Assembly (NCBI GenBank): GCA_964571195.1
Contig: CAZNAD010000001.1
Location: 310,001 to 374,000 of the forward strand
Direction: 5' to 3'
Origin: PALSA-1006 sp964571195
GTDB taxonomy: Bacteria; Pseudomonadota; Gammaproteobacteria; Burkholderiales; Gallionellaceae
Length of the DNA stretch: 64,000 bases
This document shows positions 43,183 to 51,992 of this stretch, piece by piece; the stretch's first letter is position 1; every line of letters begins with the position of its first letter. Both the position numbers and the translations under genes were made by a program. Below the pieces are notes generated by a model. It saw only the letters and a program-made list of their open reading frames with translations, had not been told where the DNA came from and ran no database searches.

Positions 43183-44640
43183 TCAGGGAATCAGGAAGAT
43201 GGTCGCCAAGCCGAGGAAGATGAAGAAGCCGCCGCTGTCGGTGATCGCAGTCAGCAATACGCTGGAGCCGATAGCCGGGTCGCGACCGAAACGCTGCATG
43301 GTGAGCGGGATGAGCATGCCGACTAGAGCCCCAAGCAGCAAATTGAGCAACATCGCTCCGGTCATCACCAGGCCCAACGGCACACTCTTGTATAGCAGGT
43401 AGGCGAACCCCCCGGCGATGCCGCCCCAGACCAGTCCGTTCAGCAGACTGATCGCCAGTTCTTTGAATAATAGTCGACGTGCGTTACCCGGATTGATCTG
43501 GCCGAGTGCCAGAGAACGGATGATGATGGTGATGGTCTGATTGCCGGAGTTTCCGGCGATGCCTGCCACGATAGGCATCAATGCGGCGAGTGCGACGAAT
43601 TGCGCTATCGTCTCCTCGAAACCGCCGATCACCCGCGAAGCGAAGAACGCGGTACACAGATTCAGTGCCAGCCATAACCAGCGGTTTTTCGCCGATTTCC
43701 ACACGGAGGCGAAGATGTCTTCCTCTTCGCGCAAACCGGCCAGATTCAACACATCGCTTTCCGATTCGGCGCGGATGAAGTCCACCACCGCGTTGACGGG
43801 TACTCGCCCGACTAGTTTGCCGTCTTCATCCACCACCGGCGCAGAGACCAGATCATAACGTTCGAACGCCTGAGCGGCCTGTTCGGCTTTGTCATCGGGA
43901 TGCAGGGTGATGGTGTCGGTGGCCATCAGCGTTGCGACTGCCACCTCCGGTTCGTTGACCAGTAGCCGGTTGAGGGGAAGCACGCCTTTGAACTGGTCGT
44001 CGCGGTCCACCACGAATAACTGGTCGGTATGATCGGGCAGGCTGTCGAAGCGGCGCAGGTAACGCGACACCACTTCCAGCGTCACATCTTCGCGGATGGT
44101 CACCATGTCAAAGTCCATCAGGGCACCGACAGCATCCTGCGGATACGACATCGCCGCGCGCAACTGTTCGCGTTCCTCGATGGAGAGGGACTTGAACACA
44201 TCGCGCATCACGGAATGGGGCAAGTCTGGGGCGAGATCGGCGATCTCGTCGGTATCGAGCTGCTCGGCGGCCTCGCGCAATTCTTCGCGACTCATCGCGG
44301 CGATGAGCGACTCGCGCACCGCATCCGATACTTCGATCAGAATGTCACCGTCGCGCTCGGCCTTGACCAGATCCCACACCAGCAAACGCTGCTCGATGGG
44401 CAGGGCTTCCAGGATGAACGCGATATCGGCGGGGTGTAGCTCGTTGAGTTTTTCTTGCAGTTCGACCAAATGACGTTTTTGCAGCAGCAAGTCGACGAGT
44501 TCGTGGCGCTCCGCACGGGGAATTTCCTGCTGGTGAGCCACCGCACTCACCAGCGCGTGTTTTTCCAGCAGACGTTGCACCTGCTGGAGATACTCTTGCA
44601 CGTTTTCGGTGTAATGCGGCTCTTTGCTGATTTCTGTCAT
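43183..44640 (-). CDS. mgtE: Magnesium transporter MgtE
   Basis: 485 residues from ATG 44640 (a GTG one codon earlier is possible). Order: N-terminal superhelical Mg-sensing domain (LHPADIAFILEALPIEQRLLVWDLV), two CBS domains (~residues 140-265), a plug helix (residues ~270-290), and five TM helices with the pore motif GNSGNQTITIIIRSLALGQI. It conducts Mg2+ and closes when cytoplasmic Mg2+ is high. Confidence 0.95.
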   Translation of the reverse strand: MTEISKEPHYTENVQEYLQQVQRLLEKHALVSAVAHQQEIPRAERHELVDLLLQKRHLVELQEKLNELHPADIAFILEALPIEQRLLVWDLVKAERDGDILIEVSDAVRESLIAAMSREELREAAEQLDTDEIADLAPDLPHSVMRDVFKSLSIEEREQLRAAMSYPQDAVGALMDFDMVTIREDVTLEVVSRYLRRFDSLPDHTDQLFVVDRDDQFKGVLPLNRLLVNEPEVAVATLMATDTITLHPDDKAEQAAQAFERYDLVSAPVVDEDGKLVGRVPVNAVVDFIRAESESDVLNLAGLREEEDIFASVWKSAKNRWLWLALNLCTAFFASRVIGGFEETIAQFVALAALMPIVAGIAGNSGNQTITIIIRSLALGQINPGNARRLLFKELAISLLNGLVWGGIAGGFAYLLYKSVPLGLVMTGAMLLNLLLGALVGMLIPLTMQRFGRDPAIGSSVLLTAITDSGGFFIFLGLATIFLIP

Positions 44641-45019
44641 CACATCAATCTCTTGTTGGCGCGTGTATTGTAAAGAATTCGGCTGTCGGGCGGGGCGGTA
44701 AATACAGTGTGGTAAGGCTCCGTCGAGCTGTCGGGCGGGTTAATGCAGTGAATTAGGCGGGAAAATACCCGCTAATCACAATATCGATTTTCAAAAGATG
44801 CGATAAATTGCAACCATTGCTAACTTTCGTATGCGGCGTGGAGTGATAGGAGTAGCCGCAACGCAGACCGGAAGCGTGGCAGAGGTAACTGAGAAGGGCA
44901 TTTTTTGAATGCTCTGATAACTGGACCAACGGCAGACGTTCTGCCTTGTAACCAAAGACGATATGGAAGCAATGGCGGTAGTGTCGGAAAAGCAAATCTA
45001 AAGTTAAAGGAGAAATAAA
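44641..45019. other. Divergent region between mgtE and fliC
   Basis: 379 bases without a gene. It has a 13-base direct repeat GCTGTCGGGCGGG at 44682 and 44727, and a perfect hairpin GGCAGA-CGT-TCTGCC at 44931-44945 that would lie in the fliC leader. GCGATAA near 44793 resembles the -10 of a sigma-28 promoter, but I do not find a matching -35. The fliC ribosome site AAAGGAG closes the region. Confidence 0.6.
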
Positions 45020-45832
45020 ATGCCTTCGTTTATCAATACCAACCTTGCATCTTTGAATGCACAGCGCAACCTCAACGGTTCGCAAAGCGCGCTGAACACT
45101 TCTTTGCAACGCCTGTCCTCGGGCTTGCGTGTGAACAGTGCCAAGGACGATGCCGCCGGTATGGCGATTGCCTCGCGTATGGAAAGCCAGATCCGTGGTT
45201 TGAATCAGGCCGTGCGTAATGCCAGTGACGGTATCTCGCTCGCTCAGACAGCTGAAGGAGCCTTGGGCGCGATCCAGAACAATCTGGCACGTATGCGTGA
45301 ATTGGCAGTGCAGGCGGCCAACGCCACTTCGAATGCCGATATCGCAGCGATTGATGCCGAATACACCCAGCTCAACGCTGAAAACATCCGCGTTATCCAG
45401 GCGACCTCGTTCAATAACATTCCTCTGCTTTCGGAAGCGGTCAACCAGACCTTCCAAGTGGGTGCGAACAGTACTGCGGGTGTCGATGACATCACGATTA
45501 CAACCGATGCGGCGCTGGTTCCCAGCTCGACGACTCTGGGCGATTCTTCGTTGACGGCTCAGGCTGAAATTGCCAAGCTGGATGCCGATATCGCTTCGGT
45601 AGCTTCGTTGCGAGCAACATTCGGTTCGGTGCAGTCGCGTTTCGAATCGGTTATCTCCAACCTGCAAATTGCAGCGGAGAACCAAACGGCTTCGCGTAGC
45701 CGGATCATGGATGCGGACTATGCGGCAGAAACCGCTGCCTTGACCCGCGCTCAGATTCTGCAACAGGCTGGTACAGCGATGTTGGCACAAGCGAACCAAT
45801 CGCCGAACACGGTACTGACACTGTTGAGATAA
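45020..45832 (+). CDS. fliC: Flagellin
   Basis: 270 residues, short for a flagellin. The N-terminal D0/D1 (PSFINTNLASLNAQRNL, QRLSSGLRVNSAKDDAAGMAIA) and C-terminal D1/D0 (SRIMDADYAAETAALTRAQILQQAG, ending in NTVLTLLR) are well conserved, and only a minimal middle (~165-195) replaces the surface domains. No chaperone, cap or other flagellar gene is next to it. It would form the filament, or be a minor flagellin. Confidence 0.95.
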   Translation: MPSFINTNLASLNAQRNLNGSQSALNTSLQRLSSGLRVNSAKDDAAGMAIASRMESQIRGLNQAVRNASDGISLAQTAEGALGAIQNNLARMRELAVQAANATSNADIAAIDAEYTQLNAENIRVIQATSFNNIPLLSEAVNQTFQVGANSTAGVDDITITTDAALVPSSTTLGDSSLTAQAEIAKLDADIASVASLRATFGSVQSRFESVISNLQIAAENQTASRSRIMDADYAAETAALTRAQILQQAGTAMLAQANQSPNTVLTLLR

Positions 45833-46096
45833 GGTGCCTCGGACGGTCATCGCCGAATCATCGTATTACTGTGCATGCGGGCATCTATCTGCCGTATGGA
45901 AGTGAGCGCGATCACGGTGCGTATCTGGATGGAAATGATGCGACATCGAAATATCGTGCACTCCTGTACGGCATGGCTGGGTGTGACATCCGGTTGCCGC
46001 CCGGTATGCGAATCTCCAATCGGAATCCAACGGTGCGGTTGGTGAGATGTCTTTCCTTTGATAGCATCGGTGAGACGTATTCAGGTATTCAGCACG

Positions 46097-47002
46097 ATGA
46101 GAATGAAGCCATCTTTGATGCACCATCTATCCGGCGTAATCATCGCCGTTTTGTGCTTGGTGATCGTGCAGCCGTCGGCATGGGCCGCGACTAAATCCAA
46201 GAGAAGAGGATCGGGGGGGCAAGGGCTGTCCCAGGAGTGGGAGCCGAGCTTCGATCTGAAGACTTACAAACAAAACTACCTGTTGCTGTACGCGTTATCG
46301 TCACAGCCCAACAATCAGCCCACCAGTCCCAACCCGCTCAATCAGGTGTTGACTCCCTACGCTCTGGATAATCGTGACATGAAGTTCCAGATCAGTTTGA
46401 AATATGCCTTGGCCGACAATCAGGCGTATGGCTCGTTCTGGTTCGCTTATACCCAGCTGTCTTTCTGGCAGTTCTACGACAAGACCAATTCTCAGCCGTT
46501 CAGAGGCACGGACTACAGTCCTGAATTCATCTATTCATTGCAACCTTTTGAACCCGCTATCGTCAATTTCGGGGTGGTGCACCAGTCTAATGGCGAAGCC
46601 AGGCCTAGGTCGCGCAGCTGGAACAGGGTCTATATGGAGCCCGTGCTGGAGATCATCGGCGGCGGTGGACAGCAACTGGTGTTGCAGGCACGCTGGTGGC
46701 AGCGGATCGAAGAAGACCCGCTCAGCGATGAGAACCCTGACATCCATCATTTTCTCGGTTATCGCGAAGTCGAGCTGCGTTATTGTCAGGAAGGCAGTTG
46801 GCAGATATCGGCCATCGCCAGAAGCAAATCGGCACAGATCGATATCGCCGCCCCATTGAGCGCTTGGCTGATGCTGGGTGATGCGGAAGAAAAAGGCCTC
46901 AATGTCCACCTGCAATATTTCAGCGGCTACGGAGAAAGTCTGCTGGACTATAACCAGGGGCATGTCACCTGGGGGCTAGGCCTGTCTATCCCTTTCAACT
47001 AG
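46097..47002 (+). CDS. pldA: Outer-membrane phospholipase A1
   Basis: 301 residues from ATG 46097 (46103 is equally possible). A signal peptide ends SAWA. H162 and S164 in VVHQSNGEA and N176 in RSWNRVY reproduce the catalytic triad and spacing of E. coli OmPLA (H142, S144, N156). The rest is a 12-strand barrel ending in an aromatic segment (LGLSIPFN). It hydrolyses misplaced phospholipids in the outer leaflet. The 264 bases upstream contain no gene I can support. Confidence 0.92.
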   Translation: MRMKPSLMHHLSGVIIAVLCLVIVQPSAWAATKSKRRGSGGQGLSQEWEPSFDLKTYKQNYLLLYALSSQPNNQPTSPNPLNQVLTPYALDNRDMKFQISLKYALADNQAYGSFWFAYTQLSFWQFYDKTNSQPFRGTDYSPEFIYSLQPFEPAIVNFGVVHQSNGEARPRSRSWNRVYMEPVLEIIGGGGQQLVLQARWWQRIEEDPLSDENPDIHHFLGYREVELRYCQEGSWQISAIARSKSAQIDIAAPLSAWLMLGDAEEKGLNVHLQYFSGYGESLLDYNQGHVTWGLGLSIPFN

Positions 47003-47167
47003 GTGTGCCATTTTTCGGCTGCATCTGACGAATTACGGTAACCCACTTCATCGATGCGCGGGAAATCATCCCGGTACTGATGCGCGTATAATGTGCCATA
47101 CCAAGCGGATCGGGTGTCACTGTATAAGAACGCCTCTCATCCATAACCAACATCAAGTGTATAAAAA

Positions 47168-48637
47168 ATGGAACAAGCTGAGCAAACAGCGCAGCCCCTT
47201 GTCGTCGCCACGCTACTAAAAAAGATGGATGCAAGTCCGGGGTTCGCGGGGCTGGGGGGTGCGGTCCAGAACATCTGCCGTCTTGTCGATGAGGATGGCG
47301 GTAACAGGGAAATCGTTGCGGCCATCTTGCGTGATCCGGCGCTGACCTCAAAACTGTTGCAGATCGCCAACTCTGGAAGTAATTCGCGCGGCGGTCGCAA
47401 TGTCTCCAAGATCGACCAGGTGATCGCGATCCTCGGGCTGAATACCGTAAAGTCGGTTGCCTTGTCTCTGGCACTGCTTGGCTCTCCGTCCCACAACCAG
47501 CAATCGAAGCAATTACACGCGGAAATCGTGGCTGCGTTCTTTTCCGGCAGTTTGGCTGCCGAGATCACCCGGCTCTATGGTTCCAGCTACAGTTCACAGG
47601 AGGCTCAAGTCTGCGGGTTGATGCAAAACCTTGGTCGCATGATGTCCATATTCTATTTGTACGAGGACATCGAACGCAGTCGTAAACTCCAGACTGATCG
47701 TAATCTGCCCGAAAGTGAGGCGGTCCTGCAAATCTTGGGTATGAGTTTCGAGGATATCGGTGTGGCGATTGCGCGCCACTGGGCTCTCCCGGATGTACTT
47801 CAGAACAGCCTCGCTCCCGATACGCTCAAATCCTCACCCCAGGCAGTCGCCAATGCAGCGGGTTGGTATCAGCTGTGTTCTTTCTTCTCCCGCCGCATCA
47901 CCGATGTTTTGTTCCGCCTGCCGGAGAACAGGGAGAAGATCGAGATTGCAAACAGCATCGACTTCTTCAGCAGATCCCTCCATCTCAAGGAAAAGGAAGT
48001 GATCGAAACCGTGGAGAAGTGTTTGCAGGATACGGATAATATCCTGGCAGGTATGACCTTCCCCTGCGATGTGTCCGATGCGAAGAGCCTATTGCGGAAG
48101 GCTTCCGAGCGGGCCTTGGACACGCTGTCAGCACACGATGCTTTGGTCAGGGAGAAACATGCGGAAGGTGGAGCCTCTCCCATCGAAGTGATAAAACACA
48201 CCATGCGACTGATACACAGTCACTATAACTTCGATTGCACGCTGATCTGTCTGCCTACCAGTTCATCTGGATTGTTGGCCATCGCGGGGGTAGGGAGGAA
48301 TACGGCTCAGTTGACCAGCAAATTCCATAGCAGCGGAACGAAACGCGATATCTTCCAAGTGATCATCTCCCGCAATGCCGATACGTTCATTTCTGATGTG
48401 ACGCAGCCCAAGTATGCGAATCTGATTCCAGAGTGGTACAAAGAGGTGGTTGGCGCAAAATCTTTCGTGATGCTGCCGCTGATGCACGAAGGAAAGTTGA
48501 TCGGCATGATCTATGGAGACTATGCGAAGCCCCAAGTCGAAGCCCCCGCAGGGTTGGCGCAGGGGGAGATGCTCGAATGGCGTAATCGACTGATAGACGC
48601 GATCCGCTCCGGCTCCAAATCGCGCTCGGCTGCTTAG
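47168..48637 (+). CDS. HDOD domain protein with C-terminal GAF-like domain
   Basis: 489 residues. The HDOD part (residues ~15-205: AAILRDPALTSKLLQIANSG, IDQVIAILGLNTVKSVALSLALL, LMQNLGRMMSIFYL) lacks the metal-binding His/Asp pairs of active HD phosphohydrolases, as usual for HDOD. A helical linker leads to a GAF-like module (~330-485). Such proteins act in signalling, often with c-di-GMP or motility circuits. No clear ribosome site is visible. Confidence 0.82.
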   Translation: MEQAEQTAQPLVVATLLKKMDASPGFAGLGGAVQNICRLVDEDGGNREIVAAILRDPALTSKLLQIANSGSNSRGGRNVSKIDQVIAILGLNTVKSVALSLALLGSPSHNQQSKQLHAEIVAAFFSGSLAAEITRLYGSSYSSQEAQVCGLMQNLGRMMSIFYLYEDIERSRKLQTDRNLPESEAVLQILGMSFEDIGVAIARHWALPDVLQNSLAPDTLKSSPQAVANAAGWYQLCSFFSRRITDVLFRLPENREKIEIANSIDFFSRSLHLKEKEVIETVEKCLQDTDNILAGMTFPCDVSDAKSLLRKASERALDTLSAHDALVREKHAEGGASPIEVIKHTMRLIHSHYNFDCTLICLPTSSSGLLAIAGVGRNTAQLTSKFHSSGTKRDIFQVIISRNADTFISDVTQPKYANLIPEWYKEVVGAKSFVMLPLMHEGKLIGMIYGDYAKPQVEAPAGLAQGEMLEWRNRLIDAIRSGSKSRSAA

Positions 48638-48655
48638 TCTATAGTCCGGGGTCGC

Positions 48656-48823
48656 TCAGGTGGTCAACAGGTGTATGCCGGTCCAGGCCAGAATCGGCGT
48701 CGCAATGATGCCGATGCCGAACAGGGAAAGAGATTGCGCAGCACCCAGCTCAACTTCACCCTGTAGTGTCCTGACCGTCCAGTGCAGGGTGTAACAAGCG
48801 ATGAGAAATAAGATAGCGTGCAT
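48656..48823 (-). CDS. Small predicted membrane protein
   Basis: 55 residues from ATG 48823 to TGA. Two hydrophobic segments (MHAILFLIACYTLHW and LFGIGIIATPILAWTGIHLL) flank a short polar loop, RTLQGEVELGAAQS. The amino-acid pattern looks like a real small inner-membrane protein, but there is no clear ribosome site and I cannot name a family. It ends 18 bases after the HDOD gene on the opposite strand. Confidence 0.45.
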   Translation of the reverse strand: MHAILFLIACYTLHWTVRTLQGEVELGAAQSLSLFGIGIIATPILAWTGIHLLTT

Positions 48824-49028
48824 TTCAGTAGGATGTTTTTACCGACTGAACCGATTATAGAACAATACTCCCGGAGTCCCCAAGACATCAGATTGTGAAT
48901 TGATGACGAAATAAATACTGGCTTGCTGCGGCAAGTCGTATTGGGGCTGATCGTGGCTGGAACGTGGCGCAGTAGTCGCGTTTTAGGCAGGGAACCCAGA
49001 GGTGTTACGCTGAAACCGTTGGGAATAT

Positions 49029-49074
49029 TGGTAGGACGTGGCAGATTCGAACTGCCGACCAACGGATTAAAAGT
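49029..49074 (-). repeat. Left attachment site: displaced 3' end of tRNA-Lys
   Basis: 46 bases identical to the 3' portion of the tRNA at 56869-56914 except at two positions, which swap together (G/C against C/G in the T-arm stem) and keep pairing. Identity stops after the anticodon loop. The 5' half of a tRNA is missing, so it is not a functional gene; it is the original host 3' end pushed away by the insertion. Confidence 0.9.
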
Positions 49075-49214
49075 TGTTAAATACGCCTTTTTTAAGCTTC
49101 CAGAAATTTCTTGAAATTGTTTTAATGCCTTTCTAATACGTTGATTTATGTAGTATAAAAATCAATTCTCTGTTTTAATGCGCCACCTGCGACAGGCAGG
49201 CTTTTTAGATTTCC

Positions 49215-49250
49215 GGTCTACTAATGGTCTACTAATTTTATAAGTAGACC
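49215..49250. repeat. GGTCTACT repeats near the left end
   Basis: GGTCTACT at 49215 and 49226 in direct orientation (a 22-base duplicated unit of 11) and its complement AGTAGACC at 49243. The same 22-base double repeat occurs at 56804-56825 near the right end. They lie 20-55 bases before the integrase start, so they may be arm-type integrase or excisionase sites, or an integrase operator. Confidence 0.75.
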
Positions 49251-49269
49251 GATAAAGTCGGAGCTAGGT

Positions 49270-50517
49270 ATGGCGCAAAAACTCTTAAAATCTTTCGTTG
49301 ATTCCGTTCCGCTCGTTGCGACTGGGCAGGTTTTTTACCGCGATAGCGAATTAAAAGGATTCGGCCTTCGTGTTGGTAAAACAGGCAAGGTCTATATTGC
49401 CGAAAGCAAAGTCAACGGAAAGGTTGTGAGGGTCTCCATCGGCAAGCATGGCGTTTTCACTCCAGAGCAAGCCAGATTAAGAGCAAGAGAAATATTGCTC
49501 ATGATGGCGAAAGGTATAAATCCGCTGGACGAGAAAAAAGAAAGCAGAGCGCGCAGTGTCACTCTTGAACAGGCTTTGGCCGACTTTCTTAGTGCCAGAA
49601 AGACGCTTAAACCCCGAACCATCGCCGATTATCAAAGCACCATCAACTGCTACCTTGAGGACTGGAAGAAAAAACCGCTTTCTGAAATCACCAAGGATAT
49701 GGTTGCCAAGCGGCATACAAAGATTGGTGAGCGCAGCAAAGCACAAGCAAATTTAACAATGCGCTACATACGCGCCATTTTTAACTTCGCTGCTGGGCAA
49801 TACGAGAACAGCAAAGGGGAGCCGTTGATACCGGACAATCCGGTTAAGCGCCTTTCTCAAACTCGCGCATGGTATCGAATTGAACGCCGTCAATCGGTCA
49901 TCAAAACGCACGAGCTGGCTGCGTGGTATGCCGCAGTTATGAACATTAAAAATGACGCCACAGGAAAAAATCGGGAAACGATACGCGACTACTTGCTGTT
50001 AGTTCTATTCACCGGACTCCGAAAAGAAGAGGCTGCGTGTCTTGCATGGGAGAATGTCGATCTTCGTGCAAAGACGTTAACCGTCAAAGATACGAAAAAC
50101 CATCTGGATCACACCTTGCCGCTATCTGATTTTCTCTTCGACATGTTGCAGCGAAGAAAAGCCGAGGCGGTGAATGAATATGTGTTTCCCGGTGCGAACG
50201 GAGTAGGGCGCATCATTGAGCAGCGTAAGCAAATGGACAGAGTGACGGAAGAATCTGGAGTGCATTTCATCATTCACGATCTGCGCCGCACCTTTATCAC
50301 CATCGCTGAAAGTTTGGATATATCGTCCTACGCATTGAAGCGTCTGCTGAATCATAAAATGAACAACGACATTACCGCTGGCTACATCATCAACGATGTG
50401 GAAAGACTGCGCGCCCCCATGCAAAAAATCACCGACCACCTTCTCAAGTGCATGGGGGTTATTCCCTCGGCTGAGATATTTGAATTTGCACCAAACCAAG
50501 CCCGTCTATCAACTTGA
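49270..50517 (+). CDS. Tyrosine-type site-specific integrase (P4-like)
   Basis: 415 residues; GGAGCTAGGT precedes ATG. An N-terminal DUF4102-type arm-binding domain (YRDSELKGFGLRVGKTGKVYIAESKVNGK, shortened), a core-binding SAM-like domain (~95-190), and a catalytic domain with R251 (FTGLRKEEA), H336-x-x-R339 (HDLRRTF), H362 (LLNH) and the nucleophile Y372 (TAGYI). The set is complete, so it should be active. It lies 195 bases from the left attachment site and is read inward. Confidence 0.95.
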   Translation: MAQKLLKSFVDSVPLVATGQVFYRDSELKGFGLRVGKTGKVYIAESKVNGKVVRVSIGKHGVFTPEQARLRAREILLMMAKGINPLDEKKESRARSVTLEQALADFLSARKTLKPRTIADYQSTINCYLEDWKKKPLSEITKDMVAKRHTKIGERSKAQANLTMRYIRAIFNFAAGQYENSKGEPLIPDNPVKRLSQTRAWYRIERRQSVIKTHELAAWYAAVMNIKNDATGKNRETIRDYLLLVLFTGLRKEEAACLAWENVDLRAKTLTVKDTKNHLDHTLPLSDFLFDMLQRRKAEAVNEYVFPGANGVGRIIEQRKQMDRVTEESGVHFIIHDLRRTFITIAESLDISSYALKRLLNHKMNNDITAGYIINDVERLRAPMQKITDHLLKCMGVIPSAEIFEFAPNQARLST

Positions 50518-50541
50518 CTATATACGGCAAAGCCGTACAAT
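50514..50541 (+). promoter_or_regulatory. Promoter with palindromic operator for the toxin-antitoxin pair
   Basis: TTGACT (50514-50519) and TACAAT (50536-50541) are 16 bases apart. The palindrome TACGGC-AAA-GCCGTA (50523-50537) fills most of the spacer and overlaps the -10. The toxin ATG at 50547 is within a base or so of the expected +1, so the message would be leaderless. The -35 overlaps the end of the integrase gene. Confidence 0.65.
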
Positions 50542-50546
50542 TACCC

Positions 50547-50855
50547 ATGCTTACTATTGCTGAAACCGAGATTTTCAGTCGATACGTCACCGACTACTGG
50601 ACTGAAGAAGAGCGCGGTGAGTTCGCCGTGTGGATTGCAGAACACTATGACGCAGGCGACGTGGTGCGCGGCTCGGGTGGTTGCCGCAAAGTAAGATGGG
50701 CGCGCAAAGGAACAGGCAAGAGCGGCGGCGTTAGAGTCATCTACTACAACATGCTTGAAGATGGCACGATCTGGTTGCTGTTGATCTATGCAAAGAACGA
50801 ACACGAAAACATACCTGCCCACATCTTGAAGGCTGTGAAGGAGGAAATAAAATGA
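50547..50855 (+). CDS. RelE/HigB2-type toxin
   Basis: 102 residues from ATG 50547; the frame is open from TTG 50514, but that codon is inside the promoter. IFSRYVTDYWTEEERGEF, DVVRGSGGCRKVRWARKGTGKSGGVRVIYY (shortened) and WLLLIYAKNEHENI match the HigB2-like RelE superfamily, ribosome-dependent mRNA interferases. It overlaps the antitoxin gene by 4 bases, with the toxin first, as in higBA loci. Confidence 0.88.
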   Translation: MLTIAETEIFSRYVTDYWTEEERGEFAVWIAEHYDAGDVVRGSGGCRKVRWARKGTGKSGGVRVIYYNMLEDGTIWLLLIYAKNEHENIPAHILKAVKEEIK

Positions 50856-51160
50856 AAATGACAGAAAAAGAATTACAACAACGCGATGCCCAACGCGACC
50901 TTGGTGGCGAACTGCTGGAGTCCGTGCGCCAAATGAAAGCTGGACGCGCCGGAAAAGTTCACAAGGTCGCCATCCCTCCGGTTGTCTCTGCACGTATGAA
51001 ATCCGGCTTGCCCCAGTCCTCCTTTGCCAAACTGCTTGGGGTTTCCGTTCGCACTCTGCAAGACTGGGAGCAAGGACGCCGTGAACCAAGCGGTGCGGCA
51101 AAAACACTGATTTCTATTGCCGAGCGCAGACCAGAAGTTTTGCGTGAAGCAGCTATCTAG
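50852..51160 (+). CDS. HigA2-type antitoxin with HTH domain
   Basis: 102 residues; AAGGAGG lies 7 bases before ATG 50852. The C-terminal half is a helix-turn-helix (GLPQSSFAKLLGVSVRTLQDWEQGRREPSG), and the N-terminal half is a polar helix with MKAGRAGKVHKV, likely the toxin-binding part. It should neutralise the adjacent toxin and repress the palindrome-bearing promoter. Confidence 0.88.
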   Translation: MKMTEKELQQRDAQRDLGGELLESVRQMKAGRAGKVHKVAIPPVVSARMKSGLPQSSFAKLLGVSVRTLQDWEQGRREPSGAAKTLISIAERRPEVLREAAI

Positions 51161-51206
51161 CAAAATGAGTAGCAGTAAATTTATTGAGTTTGTCGCAGCA
51201 TAACCT

Positions 51207-51860
51207 ATGTACCTCGACAGCAACGACTATCAAACTGTTTGGCGTTTAGCCCACAATTGGGTAGATGCCGATCCAGATCAAAGTAACCCCGATGCATTAT
51301 CAGATGAGCTAAAGAACTCAATTCATCGGCTCATACATGCAGCTATGAATCGAGCGCTGCCCTCAAGAACAAAAAGATTCGTCCTGCTCATGGATGACTC
51401 CTTTCTGTCTCTCGTATTTGATTTTCATCATTTCCGTAAATTCAGAAGATGCCTCAGAGCTGATGAATTCGACAAAGCCTATTTGGAGTCAATCTATCTA
51501 AAGCGCGGTGATGTGCTTCGTTGGTGTCAGAGTGAATTTCTTGCGCCTCCACCCATTTGGCAAGTAACCATTCCCAGTACATTGAAATCGGACGAGCGCC
51601 CCAATGAACTGGAAGACGATGCCGATGACGACAAAGATAAATGGTATGAGAAAATTTCGGAACGTCGCAAACAACGAATCACCTGTTTGGAGATTGCCAA
51701 ACAACTCTGGAAAGAAAATCCAGAGCTTTCTTACAGAGAAGTTTACTCGCATCCCACGATGACCCGGTATGGATACGGTGCTAGTTTTACATTTGAGACA
51801 TTTAAAAAATGGGCGAGACCATTTGCATCTGAGTATGCAAAACAAGGCGGAAAGAAATAA
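51207..51860 (+). CDS. Hypothetical protein of the element
   Basis: 217 residues; ATG 51207 has no strong ribosome site. No family is recognised. It is soluble, with an acidic patch (NELEDDADDDKDKWYEK, about 130-146) and a C-terminal part (RRKQRITCLEIAKQLWKENPELSYREVYSHP, TFETFKKWARPFASE) that resembles the small helical DNA-binding pieces often seen in integrative-element genes. Its codons are more AT-rich than the flanking core genes, as elsewhere in the element. Confidence 0.65.
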   Translation: MYLDSNDYQTVWRLAHNWVDADPDQSNPDALSDELKNSIHRLIHAAMNRALPSRTKRFVLLMDDSFLSLVFDFHHFRKFRRCLRADEFDKAYLESIYLKRGDVLRWCQSEFLAPPPIWQVTIPSTLKSDERPNELEDDADDDKDKWYEKISERRKQRITCLEIAKQLWKENPELSYREVYSHPTMTRYGYGASFTFETFKKWARPFASEYAKQGGKK

Positions 51861-51958
51861 GAATCAATAGGCTACAAAAAATAGAAATAGTGGCAAAAAA
51901 ATAGATATAGCACGATATTTTTTAGGTACATCTAGCCTGCTTGAGAATCGTTCAATCT

Positions 51959-51989
51959 GTAGCTCCCTTAATCAAACAAAAGGAGCTAC
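51959..51989 (+). promoter_or_regulatory. Hairpin sequestering the ribosome site of the AlpA-like gene
   Basis: GTAGCTCC (51959-51966) pairs exactly with GGAGCTAC (51982-51989) across 15 bases. The second arm contains the Shine-Dalgarno of the gene starting at 51993. Translation would be low unless the hairpin is opened or absent from the transcript. Confidence 0.6.
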
Positions 51990-51992
51990 ACC

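Noticed and set aside
44880..45000. Sigma-54 type promoter before fliC
   Set aside because: TGGCAGAGGTAACTG has a GG dinucleotide, but the required GC element is not at the right distance.
45871..46194. 107-codon frame between fliC and pldA
   Set aside because: It overlaps the pldA start by nearly 100 bases in another frame, and its composition is not protein-like; no family pattern is visible.
48664..49062. 132-codon minus-strand frame across the left attachment site
   Set aside because: It runs through the tRNA remnant and the small membrane ORF in a different frame; no protein character.
49029..49074. Possible second tRNA-Lys
   Set aside because: Only the 3' part is present; the D-arm and 5' acceptor strand are missing. 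It is the attachment-site remnant.
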